Origin: Arabidopsis thaliana
Taxonomy: Eukaryota > Streptophyta > Magnoliopsida > Brassicales > Brassicaceae
Direction of reading: 5' to 3'
Assembly (NCBI RefSeq): GCF_000001735.4
Contig: NC_003075.7
Location: 11,037,001-11,101,000 of the forward strand
Length of the DNA: 64,000 bases
This document shows positions 9,706 to 21,403 of the stretch, one piece after another. The position numbers and the translations under genes were made by a program. The first letter of the stretch is position 1, and each line of letters opens with the position of its first letter. A model generated the notes under the pieces. The model was not told the origin of the DNA, ran no database searches, and saw only the letters and a program-made list of their open reading frames with translations.

Positions 9706-10716
9706 CACGTTTGGTGCAAGGAGGGTTGCTCCTGAAGTGGGTCGTGCGGATGCTTCTAAACGACCGCGGGTAAGCGACCATAGATGGGGCTTTCGTTACG
9801 ACGATATGGCTGCTCCCTTTACTTCTAATTCTGTTGCTTGTGCTGAGCTTCTTCGTGAAATTGGTCGTGGCTCGGGTATTCCTTCGATGCCCTTAGACTT
9901 GAAGGAGGAGAAAGTTTTCGCCGGAGCGGCCAGGAAGTCGATCGAGGTATGCTCACCTTCTGGGTTTGATTCCAATTTTTTCTTTGAATTGCATTCGCTT
10001 GACACGCTCTTTGTCCAGGCGATCGCCGAATGGGATCGTTTGACTTATTTGTACGAGCGTTGTGTTCGGAGCCTTTCCGTAGAGGCTACTAACGCGAAAG
10101 ATGCCCATGAGGCTTTGGCCGTTGAAAAGGAAAAAGTAGCTCAGGCGCTGGCCGACCTGGCAAGGTCTCAAGACGACGCCAAGGAGATGAAGAGGAAATA
10201 TGACGAGTTAGCTGGTCGCGCTCTTTCGGAGATGAAGAGGCTTCGAGAACGTCGACTTGAATATGCTGAATTTGTCCGGAGATCGGCCCTTGATAAGATG
10301 GCGGAGCTCGTTCAGAAGCGATTGGATCGTATTAAAGCTCATATTGACGATACGAAGGCGGCAGAACCAAAGTTTCTTGAATTCAACCAAGTATCTGGGA
10401 ATATCAAGACTCTCGAGGCGTTGGTCGAAGGTGGCGAAGTGGAGATGAAGTCGGATGACAGATGTTAAGATTGGTAGCGGATGCAGAGGAATTGGAGGCC
10501 GAGGTGAAAGCTTTTGGTATCACCGATCTTATGGACGGCGACTTCGATGTTCGTACTTTATTTGCCGAGCTGAGTCCTGATAATCGTAATTCCGTTCCAC
10601 CGCCGACTGAAGGGGAAGATCTCGCGGATGGACGAGGTGAGTGCGAAGGCCAAGCTGGTGAAAGAATCGTTGGTCAAACTGAAGTTCGAGACGAGATCGC
10701 GGATGCTAGAGACTGA
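9706..10716 (+). mobile_element. Tat-type aORF (DUF1204) fragment, array unit 1
   Basis: Left-most copy of the retroelement-derived fragment built into the array. It matches 62044-63055 along its whole length, so it reaches 209 bp further left than the fragments of units 2-14, which begin at a junction scar. The encoded protein is a charged coiled coil (AHEALAVEKEKVAQALADLA, KRLRERRLEYAEF) ending in a DGDFDVRTLF block. That is the conserved DFD motif I associate with the Arabidopsis DUF1204 family, and such proteins occur as additional antisense ORFs of Tat-lineage gypsy elements. The frame is broken in this copy. Roughly 70 bp beyond 10716 may still be element DNA. Confidence 0.7.
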
Positions 10717-10953
10717 TATTCCAGGAGGCTAAGCCAAAGGGAAGAAGCGGAGCTCAGATGCCTAAAGAGATCCCAATATGGCAAAACAAAAAATATTCTA
10801 AAAACTGAATAATCAACGAATTTTATATTATGTGACCAAAAAATGAAAACAGAAACTATGTAACAATCATCAAATACAGTGTTTTCAGCATTTATTTTTT
10901 TCTAAATTTTCCAGCAACATACAAACATAACGTTACTACTAGACATAAAAATA

Positions 10954-11182
10954 CTCCCTCTGTTCCAAGTTATTTGATGGTTTGGATTTTTTTATTTGTT
11001 CCATAAGATTGATGTTTTGTAAAAATTAAATATGATTATTAATCTTGTTTGTTGCCAATAGTGAAAGGAGAGAGGTAATAGTAATATTATTAAACTATTA
11101 AAATAGTAATTAAAATTAAATAGAAAAGTTACTTTTTCTTAATTTATGTGCGAAACTTAAAACATCAAACTTACAGAGAGAG
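10954..11182. mobile_element. Stowaway-like MITE, unit 1
   Basis: A 229-bp noncoding DNA element. The left end is CTCCCTCTGTTCC and the right end, reverse complemented, is CTCTCTCTGTAAG; both continue into a TTTGATG(T/G)TTT block, giving terminal inverted repeats of about 25 bp with a small gap. TA flanks both sides (10952-10953 and 11183-11184), as in Tc1/mariner insertions. The CTCCCTC end is the hallmark of plant Stowaway MITEs. It lies about 445 bp upstream of the CRRSP start and was amplified with the unit. Confidence 0.85.
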
Positions 11183-11322
11183 TAATATATAACATGATAT
11201 GAGATGAAACTGTACGGTGTCGTTGCATAATTACATAAACTAGTTATAAACTCACACACTGCCTTCATTTCAGGTCGAGACAGAACTTATTGTGTGATTT
11301 AAATCAGACAAACCTTCGAACT

Positions 11323-11328
11323 TTGACT
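11323..11328 (+). promoter_or_regulatory. W-box-like TTGACT in the CRRSP promoter
   Basis: The core lies inside GAACTTTGACTTTTTCAT, which is kept word for word in the diverged CRRSP promoter at 57721-57738, and as TTGATT in the third promoter remnant near 60200. W-boxes bind WRKY factors and are common in DUF26 defence genes. Its function here is inferred from conservation. Confidence 0.5.
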
Positions 11329-11549
11329 TTTTCATCGCCTCCTGTCCCTTCGCCGCAAAATACTAGTCTAAACGCTCAACTCCTCTCTCCTGTCTTATAA
11401 ACTTTTTTTTTTAGAAAATGAGATGATCAATCGAATTTTGTTGTGTGTGACCTCAAACTGACAACTTCCAGTAATTGTAATATTACCAATTTTTTTTATC
11501 AAAAAGATGAACTTCACTTTAGAGCAATAGCAATCCCTCGAGTCTCCCC

Positions 11550-11558
11550 TATATAAAG
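11550..11558 (+). promoter_or_regulatory. TATA box of array CRRSP genes
   Basis: TATATAAAG stands 77 bp before the chosen ATG at 11627. An in-frame ATG at 11585 is only 27 bp after the box, at or before the expected transcription start, so the inner ATG is preferred. The same box recurs at 14809, 18068, 21327, 24586, 27845, 31104, 34363, 37622, 40881, 45727, 48986, 52245, 55504 and 63889. Confidence 0.75.
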
Positions 11559-11626
11559 ATTCCAACTCCTTAACGATTCATCTAATGAAAAAACACACAC
11601 ACCAAAAATATCAGATATCTCAAACA

Positions 11627-12639
11627 ATGTCTTCAGTTTTTGGATCTGTCCATATCTTGGCCATGATAGCCATACAACTCCTCCTTACACACAGTGTTTC
11701 ATCTCTGAACCTTACCAATGCGTATCTGCACCACAAATGCAGCAACACTCAAGGAAAATATAAGCAGGGGAGCGCGTTCGAGAAAAATCTCAACTTAGTC
11801 CTCAGTACCATCACCTCGATTGGAAATTTTCGTGACGGTTTCCGCTACACCGAAGAAGGTGAGGATCCCAATAACGTCTTTGTCATGTTCCAGTGTCGCG
11901 GCGACTCCTACTGGTCCAAGTGCCCCCCTTGCATTAGCACCGCCGTCTCTGGGGTAATTGTGACTTCAATATTATAAATTAGCAGTCATATAGTTACATG
12001 TAAAAATTACGATGAGCACACACGTCGGTTAATTTTTTCTGTCAAATCTTAAATATGTGGGCAATGATCCTGATACTTTATATAAATGATTGAATTGAGA
12101 CAAAACTGATAGACATTAAAGGCTAGTTAAAAAATACTGATTAAACAATGCAATATTGTTCTTGATATATATATGTACGTATATGTATGTGACAGCTTCG
12201 TAGGAGATGTCCAAGAAATAAGGGAGCAATAATATGGTATGACCAATGTCTTTTAAAGATATCTTCAGTTGCCTCCTTCAATAAGATAGATTATGAGAAC
12301 GATTTCTATTTGTCCAACCCAAACAACATGAGTGATCGGGGGTTGTTCAACAAGGAGACGTCGGCTCTCCTGGAGAAGCTGGCATATAAAGCCTCCGATA
12401 GAAACAACTTGGATGGTAAACAATTGGTGTTGTACGCAGCAGGGGAGAAGAGAATTGGGACAAAGAAGGTGTATGCAATGGTGCAGTGTACGAAAGACTT
12501 AATATTTACAAAGTGCTTTGAGTGTTTGGAAGGGATTTTGAGGAAGTTTCCACAGTGTTGTGACGGTAAACGAGGAGGGAGAGTTTTCGGTACGAGCTGT
12601 AACTTTAGGTATGAGTTATATCCTTTTCTTAGAAACTAA
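11627..12639 (+). CDS. CRRSP: Cysteine-rich repeat secretory protein (DUF26), array copy 1
   Basis: Two-exon host gene: exon 1 11627-11953, 242-bp GT-AG intron in phase 0, exon 2 12196-12639; 256 aa, the usual CRRSP length. Residues 1-26 form a signal peptide with a leucine-rich core ending SVSS. DUF26 domain 1 has C38, then C90-X8-C99-X2-C102, C114 and C127. Domain 2 has C207-X8-C216-X2-C219, the CC pair 230-231 and C244, and ends RYELYPF. There is no membrane segment or kinase, so the product should be secreted to the apoplast. Related DUF26 proteins (ginkbilobin-2) bind mannose. The equivalent Arg/Glu pair is present in domain 2 (R238, E249) but absent from domain 1, by hand alignment. An upstream in-frame ATG at 11585 would add 14 residues; the TATA spacing argues against it. 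AATAAA lies at 12745-12750. I believe this is one of the identical Arabidopsis chromosome 4 CRRSPs (about numbers 41-53) but cannot assign the number. Confidence 0.96.
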
Positions 12640-13153
12640 CAGCAACAACAGTACAATGAGAGCTCCATATTAAATGAAAGGGTTCTAGAGATAAACAGTC
12701 TTATAATATACACTGTGTTGCATTTTAGTACGTGAACTTGAGCGAATAAATGTACTTTCCTCTTTGTGATTTTTGTTTTTTTTTTGTGAACTTGAGTTAT
12801 TAAGAGGAAATCTTCAAGTAAAGAATTTATCTAATAGTATATACATCCCACATAGAATACCAAATAGCTCAGCTCATACAAACTCTCTCATAATGAGAGA
12901 AAAAAATCCTGAAATAAGGGTAAGAAAAACTCTTATGCCTCAAGGTTTTAGTAAATCTCATAATTTTGGCCGAACCACAAAAAGAGACGTGCGAAACAAA
13001 ATAGTAGAAAATTGATTTCCCGAATCGACAAACATGGACTAAACTATATGTATGATACATAACTGGTCGTACTTACAATGATGATACTTGGTTTCACGAA
13101 GACGAGGGAGCCTGGAGATGAATGATGGTGATAAGGCCATGTGTCATCACCAA
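12640..13153. other. 3' flank of the CRRSP gene up to the unit junction
   Basis: Holds the likely polyadenylation signal AATAAA (12745-12750), short T and A runs and no credible gene. Small open frames on both strands here recur unchanged in every unit but have no protein-like composition or known homology. The unit ends in the CATGTGTCATCACC scar. The same stretch follows every array gene. Confidence 0.7.
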
Positions 13154-13975
13154 AAGGAGGGTTGCTCCTGAAGTTTTCGCCGGAGCGGCCAGGAAGTCGA
13201 TCGAGGTATGCTCACCTTCTGGGTTTGATTCCAATTTTTTCTTTGAATTGCATTCGCTTGACACGCTCTTTGTCCAGGCGATCGCCGAATGGGATCGTTT
13301 GACTTATTTGTACGAGCGTTGTGTTCGGAGCCTTTCCGTAGAGGCTACTAACGCGAAAGATGCCCATGAGGCTTTGGCCGTTGAAAAGGAAAAAGTAGCT
13401 CAGGCGCTGGCCGACCTGGCAAGGTCTCAAGACGACGCCAAGGAGATGAAGAGGAAATATGACGAGTTAGCTGGTCGCGCTCTTTCGGAGATGAAGAGGC
13501 TTCGAGAACGTCGACTTGAATATGCTGAATTTGTCCGGAGATCGGCCCTTGATAAGATGGCGGAGCTCGTTCAGAAGCGATTGGATCGTATTAAAGCTCA
13601 TATTGACGATACGAAGGCGGCAGAACCAAAGTTTCTTGAATTCAACCAAGTATCTGGGAATATCAAGACTCTCGAGGCGTTGGTCGAAGGTGGCGAAGTG
13701 GAGATGAAGTCGGATGACAGATGTTAAGATTGGTAGCGGATGCAGAGGAATTGGAGGCCGAGGTGAAAGCTTTTGGTATCACCGATCTTATGGACGGCGA
13801 CTTCGATGTTCGTACTTTATTTGCCGAGCTGAGTCCTGATAATCGTAATTCCGTTCCACCGCCGACTGAAGGGGAAGATCTCGCGGATGGACGAGGTGAG
13901 TGCGAAGGCCAAGCTGGTGAAAGAATCGTTGGTCAAACTGAAGTTCGAGACGAGATCGCGGATGCTAGAGACTGA
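13154..13975 (+). mobile_element. Tat-type aORF (DUF1204) fragment, array unit 2
   Basis: First copy with the constant left scar: AAGGAGGGTTGCTCCTGAAG is joined directly to TTTTCGCC, omitting 181 bp that unit 1 and the 61.7-kb copy still have between these blocks. Otherwise it matches unit 1, including the DFD block near its end. The frame is broken. Confidence 0.7.
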
Positions 13976-14212
13976 TATTCCAGGAGGCTAAGCCAAAGGG
14001 AAGAAGCGGAGCTCAGATGCCTAAAGAGATCCCAATATGGCAAAACAAAAAATATTCTAAAAACTGAATAATCAACGAATTTTATATTATGTGACCAAAA
14101 AATGAAAACAGAAACTATGTAACAATCATCAAATACAGTGTTTTCAGCATTTATTTTTTTCTAAATTTTCCAGCAACATACAAACATAACGTTACTACTA
14201 GACATAAAAATA

Positions 14213-14441
14213 CTCCCTCTGTTCCAAGTTATTTGATGGTTTGGATTTTTTTATTTGTTCCATAAGATTGATGTTTTGTAAAAATTAAATATGATTATTA
14301 ATCTTGTTTGTTGCCAATAGTGAAAGGAGAGAGGTAATAGTAATATTATTAAACTATTAAAATAGTAATTAAAATTAAATAGAAAAGTTACTTTTTCTTA
14401 ATTTATGTGCGAAACTTAAAACATCAAACTTACAGAGAGAG
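14213..14441. mobile_element. Stowaway-like MITE, unit 2
   Basis: Copy of the 229-bp element at the same place in the unit, 445 bp before the CRRSP terminal repeat-to-gene interval ends, flanked by TA. Confidence 0.85.
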
Positions 14442-14885
14442 TAATATATAACATGATATGAGATGAAACTGTACGGTGTCGTTGCATAATTACATAAACT
14501 AGTTATAAACTCACACACTGCCTTCATTTCAGGTCGAGACAGAACTTATTGTGTGATTTAAATCAGACAAACCTTCGAACTTTGACTTTTTCATCGCCTC
14601 CTGTCCCTTCGCCGCAAAATACTAGTCTAAACGCTCAACTCCTCTCTCCTGTCTTATAAACTTTTTTTTTTAGAAAATGAGATGATCAATCGAATTTTGT
14701 TGTGTGTGACCTCAAACTGACAACTTCCAGTAATTGTAATATTACCAATTTTTTTTATCAAAAAGATGAACTTCACTTTAGAGCAATAGCAATCCCTCGA
14801 GTCTCCCCTATATAAAGATTCCAACTCCTTAACGATTCATCTAATGAAAAAACACACACACCAAAAATATCAGATATCTCAAACA

Positions 14886-15898
14886 ATGTCTTCAGTTTTT
14901 GGATCTGTCCATATCTTGGCCATGATAGCCATACAACTCCTCCTTACACACAGTGTTTCATCTCTGAACCTTACCAATGCGTATCTGCACCACAAATGCA
15001 GCAACACTCAAGGAAAATATAAGCAGGGGAGCGCGTTCGAGAAAAATCTCAACTTAGTCCTCAGTACCATCACCTCGATTGGAAATTTTCGTGACGGTTT
15101 CCGCTACACCGAAGAAGGTGAGGATCCCAATAACGTCTTTGTCATGTTCCAGTGTCGCGGCGACTCCTACTGGTCCAAGTGCCCCCCTTGCATTAGCACC
15201 GCCGTCTCTGGGGTAATTGTGACTTCAATATTATAAATTAGCAGTCATATAGTTACATGTAAAAATTACGATGAGCACACACGTCGGTTAATTTTTTCTG
15301 TCAAATCTTAAATATGTGGGCAATGATCCTGATACTTTATATAAATGATTGAATTGAGACAAAACTGATAGACATTAAAGGCTAGTTAAAAAATACTGAT
15401 TAAACAATGCAATATTGTTCTTGATATATATATGTACGTATATGTATGTGACAGCTTCGTAGGAGATGTCCAAGAAATAAGGGAGCAATAATATGGTATG
15501 ACCAATGTCTTTTAAAGATATCTTCAGTTGCCTCCTTCAATAAGATAGATTATGAGAACGATTTCTATTTGTCCAACCCAAACAACATGAGTGATCGGGG
15601 GTTGTTCAACAAGGAGACGTCGGCTCTCCTGGAGAAGCTGGCATATAAAGCCTCCGATAGAAACAACTTGGATGGTAAACAATTGGTGTTGTACGCAGCA
15701 GGGGAGAAGAGAATTGGGACAAAGAAGGTGTATGCAATGGTGCAGTGTACGAAAGACTTAATATTTACAAAGTGCTTTGAGTGTTTGGAAGGGATTTTGA
15801 GGAAGTTTCCACAGTGTTGTGACGGTAAACGAGGAGGGAGAGTTTTCGGTACGAGCTGTAACTTTAGGTATGAGTTATATCCTTTTCTTAGAAACTAA
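14886..15898 (+). CDS. CRRSP: CRRSP (DUF26), array copy 2
   Basis: Exons 14886-15212 and 15455-15898; translates to the same 256 aa as copy 1. TATA box at 14809. Confidence 0.96.
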
Positions 15899-16412
15899 CA
15901 GCAACAACAGTACAATGAGAGCTCCATATTAAATGAAAGGGTTCTAGAGATAAACAGTCTTATAATATACACTGTGTTGCATTTTAGTACGTGAACTTGA
16001 GCGAATAAATGTACTTTCCTCTTTGTGATTTTTGTTTTTTTTTTGTGAACTTGAGTTATTAAGAGGAAATCTTCAAGTAAAGAATTTATCTAATAGTATA
16101 TACATCCCACATAGAATACCAAATAGCTCAGCTCATACAAACTCTCTCATAATGAGAGAAAAAAATCCTGAAATAAGGGTAAGAAAAACTCTTATGCCTC
16201 AAGGTTTTAGTAAATCTCATAATTTTGGCCGAACCACAAAAAGAGACGTGCGAAACAAAATAGTAGAAAATTGATTTCCCGAATCGACAAACATGGACTA
16301 AACTATATGTATGATACATAACTGGTCGTACTTACAATGATGATACTTGGTTTCACGAAGACGAGGGAGCCTGGAGATGAATGATGGTGATAAGGCCATG
16401 TGTCATCACCAA

Positions 16413-17234
16413 AAGGAGGGTTGCTCCTGAAGTTTTCGCCGGAGCGGCCAGGAAGTCGATCGAGGTATGCTCACCTTCTGGGTTTGATTCCAATTTTTTC
16501 TTTGAATTGCATTCGCTTGACACGCTCTTTGTCCAGGCGATCGCCGAATGGGATCGTTTGACTTATTTGTACGAGCGTTGTGTTCGGAGCCTTTCCGTAG
16601 AGGCTACTAACGCGAAAGATGCCCATGAGGCTTTGGCCGTTGAAAAGGAAAAAGTAGCTCAGGCGCTGGCCGACCTGGCAAGGTCTCAAGACGACGCCAA
16701 GGAGATGAAGAGGAAATATGACGAGTTAGCTGGTCGCGCTCTTTCGGAGATGAAGAGGCTTCGAGAACGTCGACTTGAATATGCTGAATTTGTCCGGAGA
16801 TCGGCCCTTGATAAGATGGCGGAGCTCGTTCAGAAGCGATTGGATCGTATTAAAGCTCATATTGACGATACGAAGGCGGCAGAACCAAAGTTTCTTGAAT
16901 TCAACCAAGTATCTGGGAATATCAAGACTCTCGAGGCGTTGGTCGAAGGTGGCGAAGTGGAGATGAAGTCGGATGACAGATGTTAAGATTGGTAGCGGAT
17001 GCAGAGGAATTGGAGGCCGAGGTGAAAGCTTTTGGTATCACCGATCTTATGGACGGCGACTTCGATGTTCGTACTTTATTTGCCGAGCTGAGTCCTGATA
17101 ATCGTAATTCCGTTCCACCGCCGACTGAAGGGGAAGATCTCGCGGATGGACGAGGTGAGTGCGAAGGCCAAGCTGGTGAAAGAATCGTTGGTCAAACTGA
17201 AGTTCGAGACGAGATCGCGGATGCTAGAGACTGA
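16413..17234 (+). mobile_element. Tat-type aORF (DUF1204) fragment, array unit 3
   Basis: Matches the unit 2 fragment, with the same left scar; broken. Confidence 0.7.
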
Positions 17235-17471
17235 TATTCCAGGAGGCTAAGCCAAAGGGAAGAAGCGGAGCTCAGATGCCTAAAGAGATCCCAATATGGC
17301 AAAACAAAAAATATTCTAAAAACTGAATAATCAACGAATTTTATATTATGTGACCAAAAAATGAAAACAGAAACTATGTAACAATCATCAAATACAGTGT
17401 TTTCAGCATTTATTTTTTTCTAAATTTTCCAGCAACATACAAACATAACGTTACTACTAGACATAAAAATA

Positions 17472-17700
17472 CTCCCTCTGTTCCAAGTTATTTGATGGTT
17501 TGGATTTTTTTATTTGTTCCATAAGATTGATGTTTTGTAAAAATTAAATATGATTATTAATCTTGTTTGTTGCCAATAGTGAAAGGAGAGAGGTAATAGT
17601 AATATTATTAAACTATTAAAATAGTAATTAAAATTAAATAGAAAAGTTACTTTTTCTTAATTTATGTGCGAAACTTAAAACATCAAACTTACAGAGAGAG
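17472..17700. mobile_element. Stowaway-like MITE, unit 3
   Basis: 229-bp copy, same TA flanks and position within the unit. Confidence 0.85.
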
Positions 17701-18144
17701 TAATATATAACATGATATGAGATGAAACTGTACGGTGTCGTTGCATAATTACATAAACTAGTTATAAACTCACACACTGCCTTCATTTCAGGTCGAGACA
17801 GAACTTATTGTGTGATTTAAATCAGACAAACCTTCGAACTTTGACTTTTTCATCGCCTCCTGTCCCTTCGCCGCAAAATACTAGTCTAAACGCTCAACTC
17901 CTCTCTCCTGTCTTATAAACTTTTTTTTTTAGAAAATGAGATGATCAATCGAATTTTGTTGTGTGTGACCTCAAACTGACAACTTCCAGTAATTGTAATA
18001 TTACCAATTTTTTTTATCAAAAAGATGAACTTCACTTTAGAGCAATAGCAATCCCTCGAGTCTCCCCTATATAAAGATTCCAACTCCTTAACGATTCATC
18101 TAATGAAAAAACACACACACCAAAAATATCAGATATCTCAAACA

Positions 18145-19157
18145 ATGTCTTCAGTTTTTGGATCTGTCCATATCTTGGCCATGATAGCCATACAACTCCT
18201 CCTTACACACAGTGTTTCATCTCTGAACCTTACCAATGCGTATCTGCACCACAAATGCAGCAACACTCAAGGAAAATATAAGCAGGGGAGCGCGTTCGAG
18301 AAAAATCTCAACTTAGTCCTCAGTACCATCACCTCGATTGGAAATTTTCGTGACGGTTTCCGCTACACCGAAGAAGGTGAGGATCCCAATAACGTCTTTG
18401 TCATGTTCCAGTGTCGCGGCGACTCCTACTGGTCCAAGTGCCCCCCTTGCATTAGCACCGCCGTCTCTGGGGTAATTGTGACTTCAATATTATAAATTAG
18501 CAGTCATATAGTTACATGTAAAAATTACGATGAGCACACACGTCGGTTAATTTTTTCTGTCAAATCTTAAATATGTGGGCAATGATCCTGATACTTTATA
18601 TAAATGATTGAATTGAGACAAAACTGATAGACATTAAAGGCTAGTTAAAAAATACTGATTAAACAATGCAATATTGTTCTTGATATATATATGTACGTAT
18701 ATGTATGTGACAGCTTCGTAGGAGATGTCCAAGAAATAAGGGAGCAATAATATGGTATGACCAATGTCTTTTAAAGATATCTTCAGTTGCCTCCTTCAAT
18801 AAGATAGATTATGAGAACGATTTCTATTTGTCCAACCCAAACAACATGAGTGATCGGGGGTTGTTCAACAAGGAGACGTCGGCTCTCCTGGAGAAGCTGG
18901 CATATAAAGCCTCCGATAGAAACAACTTGGATGGTAAACAATTGGTGTTGTACGCAGCAGGGGAGAAGAGAATTGGGACAAAGAAGGTGTATGCAATGGT
19001 GCAGTGTACGAAAGACTTAATATTTACAAAGTGCTTTGAGTGTTTGGAAGGGATTTTGAGGAAGTTTCCACAGTGTTGTGACGGTAAACGAGGAGGGAGA
19101 GTTTTCGGTACGAGCTGTAACTTTAGGTATGAGTTATATCCTTTTCTTAGAAACTAA
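18145..19157 (+). CDS. CRRSP: CRRSP (DUF26), array copy 3
   Basis: Exons 18145-18471 and 18714-19157; 256 aa, same translation as copy 1. TATA box at 18068. Confidence 0.96.
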
Positions 19158-19671
19158 CAGCAACAACAGTACAATGAGAGCTCCATATTAAATGAAAGGG
19201 TTCTAGAGATAAACAGTCTTATAATATACACTGTGTTGCATTTTAGTACGTGAACTTGAGCGAATAAATGTACTTTCCTCTTTGTGATTTTTGTTTTTTT
19301 TTTGTGAACTTGAGTTATTAAGAGGAAATCTTCAAGTAAAGAATTTATCTAATAGTATATACATCCCACATAGAATACCAAATAGCTCAGCTCATACAAA
19401 CTCTCTCATAATGAGAGAAAAAAATCCTGAAATAAGGGTAAGAAAAACTCTTATGCCTCAAGGTTTTAGTAAATCTCATAATTTTGGCCGAACCACAAAA
19501 AGAGACGTGCGAAACAAAATAGTAGAAAATTGATTTCCCGAATCGACAAACATGGACTAAACTATATGTATGATACATAACTGGTCGTACTTACAATGAT
19601 GATACTTGGTTTCACGAAGACGAGGGAGCCTGGAGATGAATGATGGTGATAAGGCCATGTGTCATCACCAA

Positions 19672-20493
19672 AAGGAGGGTTGCTCCTGAAGTTTTCGCCG
19701 GAGCGGCCAGGAAGTCGATCGAGGTATGCTCACCTTCTGGGTTTGATTCCAATTTTTTCTTTGAATTGCATTCGCTTGACACGCTCTTTGTCCAGGCGAT
19801 CGCCGAATGGGATCGTTTGACTTATTTGTACGAGCGTTGTGTTCGGAGCCTTTCCGTAGAGGCTACTAACGCGAAAGATGCCCATGAGGCTTTGGCCGTT
19901 GAAAAGGAAAAAGTAGCTCAGGCGCTGGCCGACCTGGCAAGGTCTCAAGACGACGCCAAGGAGATGAAGAGGAAATATGACGAGTTAGCTGGTCGCGCTC
20001 TTTCGGAGATGAAGAGGCTTCGAGAACGTCGACTTGAATATGCTGAATTTGTCCGGAGATCGGCCCTTGATAAGATGGCGGAGCTCGTTCAGAAGCGATT
20101 GGATCGTATTAAAGCTCATATTGACGATACGAAGGCGGCAGAACCAAAGTTTCTTGAATTCAACCAAGTATCTGGGAATATCAAGACTCTCGAGGCGTTG
20201 GTCGAAGGTGGCGAAGTGGAGATGAAGTCGGATGACAGATGTTAAGATTGGTAGCGGATGCAGAGGAATTGGAGGCCGAGGTGAAAGCTTTTGGTATCAC
20301 CGATCTTATGGACGGCGACTTCGATGTTCGTACTTTATTTGCCGAGCTGAGTCCTGATAATCGTAATTCCGTTCCACCGCCGACTGAAGGGGAAGATCTC
20401 GCGGATGGACGAGGTGAGTGCGAAGGCCAAGCTGGTGAAAGAATCGTTGGTCAAACTGAAGTTCGAGACGAGATCGCGGATGCTAGAGACTGA
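19672..20493 (+). mobile_element. Tat-type aORF (DUF1204) fragment, array unit 4
   Basis: Matches the unit 2 fragment, with the same left scar; broken. Confidence 0.7.
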
Positions 20494-20730
20494 TATTCCA
20501 GGAGGCTAAGCCAAAGGGAAGAAGCGGAGCTCAGATGCCTAAAGAGATCCCAATATGGCAAAACAAAAAATATTCTAAAAACTGAATAATCAACGAATTT
20601 TATATTATGTGACCAAAAAATGAAAACAGAAACTATGTAACAATCATCAAATACAGTGTTTTCAGCATTTATTTTTTTCTAAATTTTCCAGCAACATACA
20701 AACATAACGTTACTACTAGACATAAAAATA

Positions 20731-20959
20731 CTCCCTCTGTTCCAAGTTATTTGATGGTTTGGATTTTTTTATTTGTTCCATAAGATTGATGTTTTGTAAA
20801 AATTAAATATGATTATTAATCTTGTTTGTTGCCAATAGTGAAAGGAGAGAGGTAATAGTAATATTATTAAACTATTAAAATAGTAATTAAAATTAAATAG
20901 AAAAGTTACTTTTTCTTAATTTATGTGCGAAACTTAAAACATCAAACTTACAGAGAGAG
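20731..20959. mobile_element. Stowaway-like MITE, unit 4
   Basis: 229-bp copy, same TA flanks and position within the unit. Confidence 0.85.
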
Positions 20960-21403
20960 TAATATATAACATGATATGAGATGAAACTGTACGGTGTCGT
21001 TGCATAATTACATAAACTAGTTATAAACTCACACACTGCCTTCATTTCAGGTCGAGACAGAACTTATTGTGTGATTTAAATCAGACAAACCTTCGAACTT
21101 TGACTTTTTCATCGCCTCCTGTCCCTTCGCCGCAAAATACTAGTCTAAACGCTCAACTCCTCTCTCCTGTCTTATAAACTTTTTTTTTTAGAAAATGAGA
21201 TGATCAATCGAATTTTGTTGTGTGTGACCTCAAACTGACAACTTCCAGTAATTGTAATATTACCAATTTTTTTTATCAAAAAGATGAACTTCACTTTAGA
21301 GCAATAGCAATCCCTCGAGTCTCCCCTATATAAAGATTCCAACTCCTTAACGATTCATCTAATGAAAAAACACACACACCAAAAATATCAGATATCTCAA
21401 ACA

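Larger units (their letters stand above)
10717..11626. other. Intergenic and promoter segment of the array unit
   Basis: In unit 1 this stretch holds the last traces of aORF DNA (to about 10790), AT-rich DNA, the Stowaway-like MITE (10954-11182) and then the CRRSP promoter: a W-box-like TTGACT at 11323-11328 and a TATA box at 11550-11558. No gene is seen. The same content recurs in every unit; in unit 11 it is split by the Mutator-like insertion. Confidence 0.8.

Noticed and set aside
9953-10448. Open frames on both strands overlapping the aORF fragment
   Set aside because: Shadow frames of the charged coiled-coil coding sequence; repeated in each unit with it.
11585-11626. Upstream in-frame ATG as the CRRSP start
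   Set aside because: Only 27 bp from the TATA box, and the added residues (MKKHTHQK...) are hydrophilic and would displace the signal peptide. Kept only as an alternative.
12773-13060. Small open frames downstream of each CRRSP gene (80 aa plus strand, 63 aa minus strand), repeated in every unit
   Set aside because: AT-rich composition, no family resemblance, and repetition is explained by the array. The plus frame has no ATG near its start.
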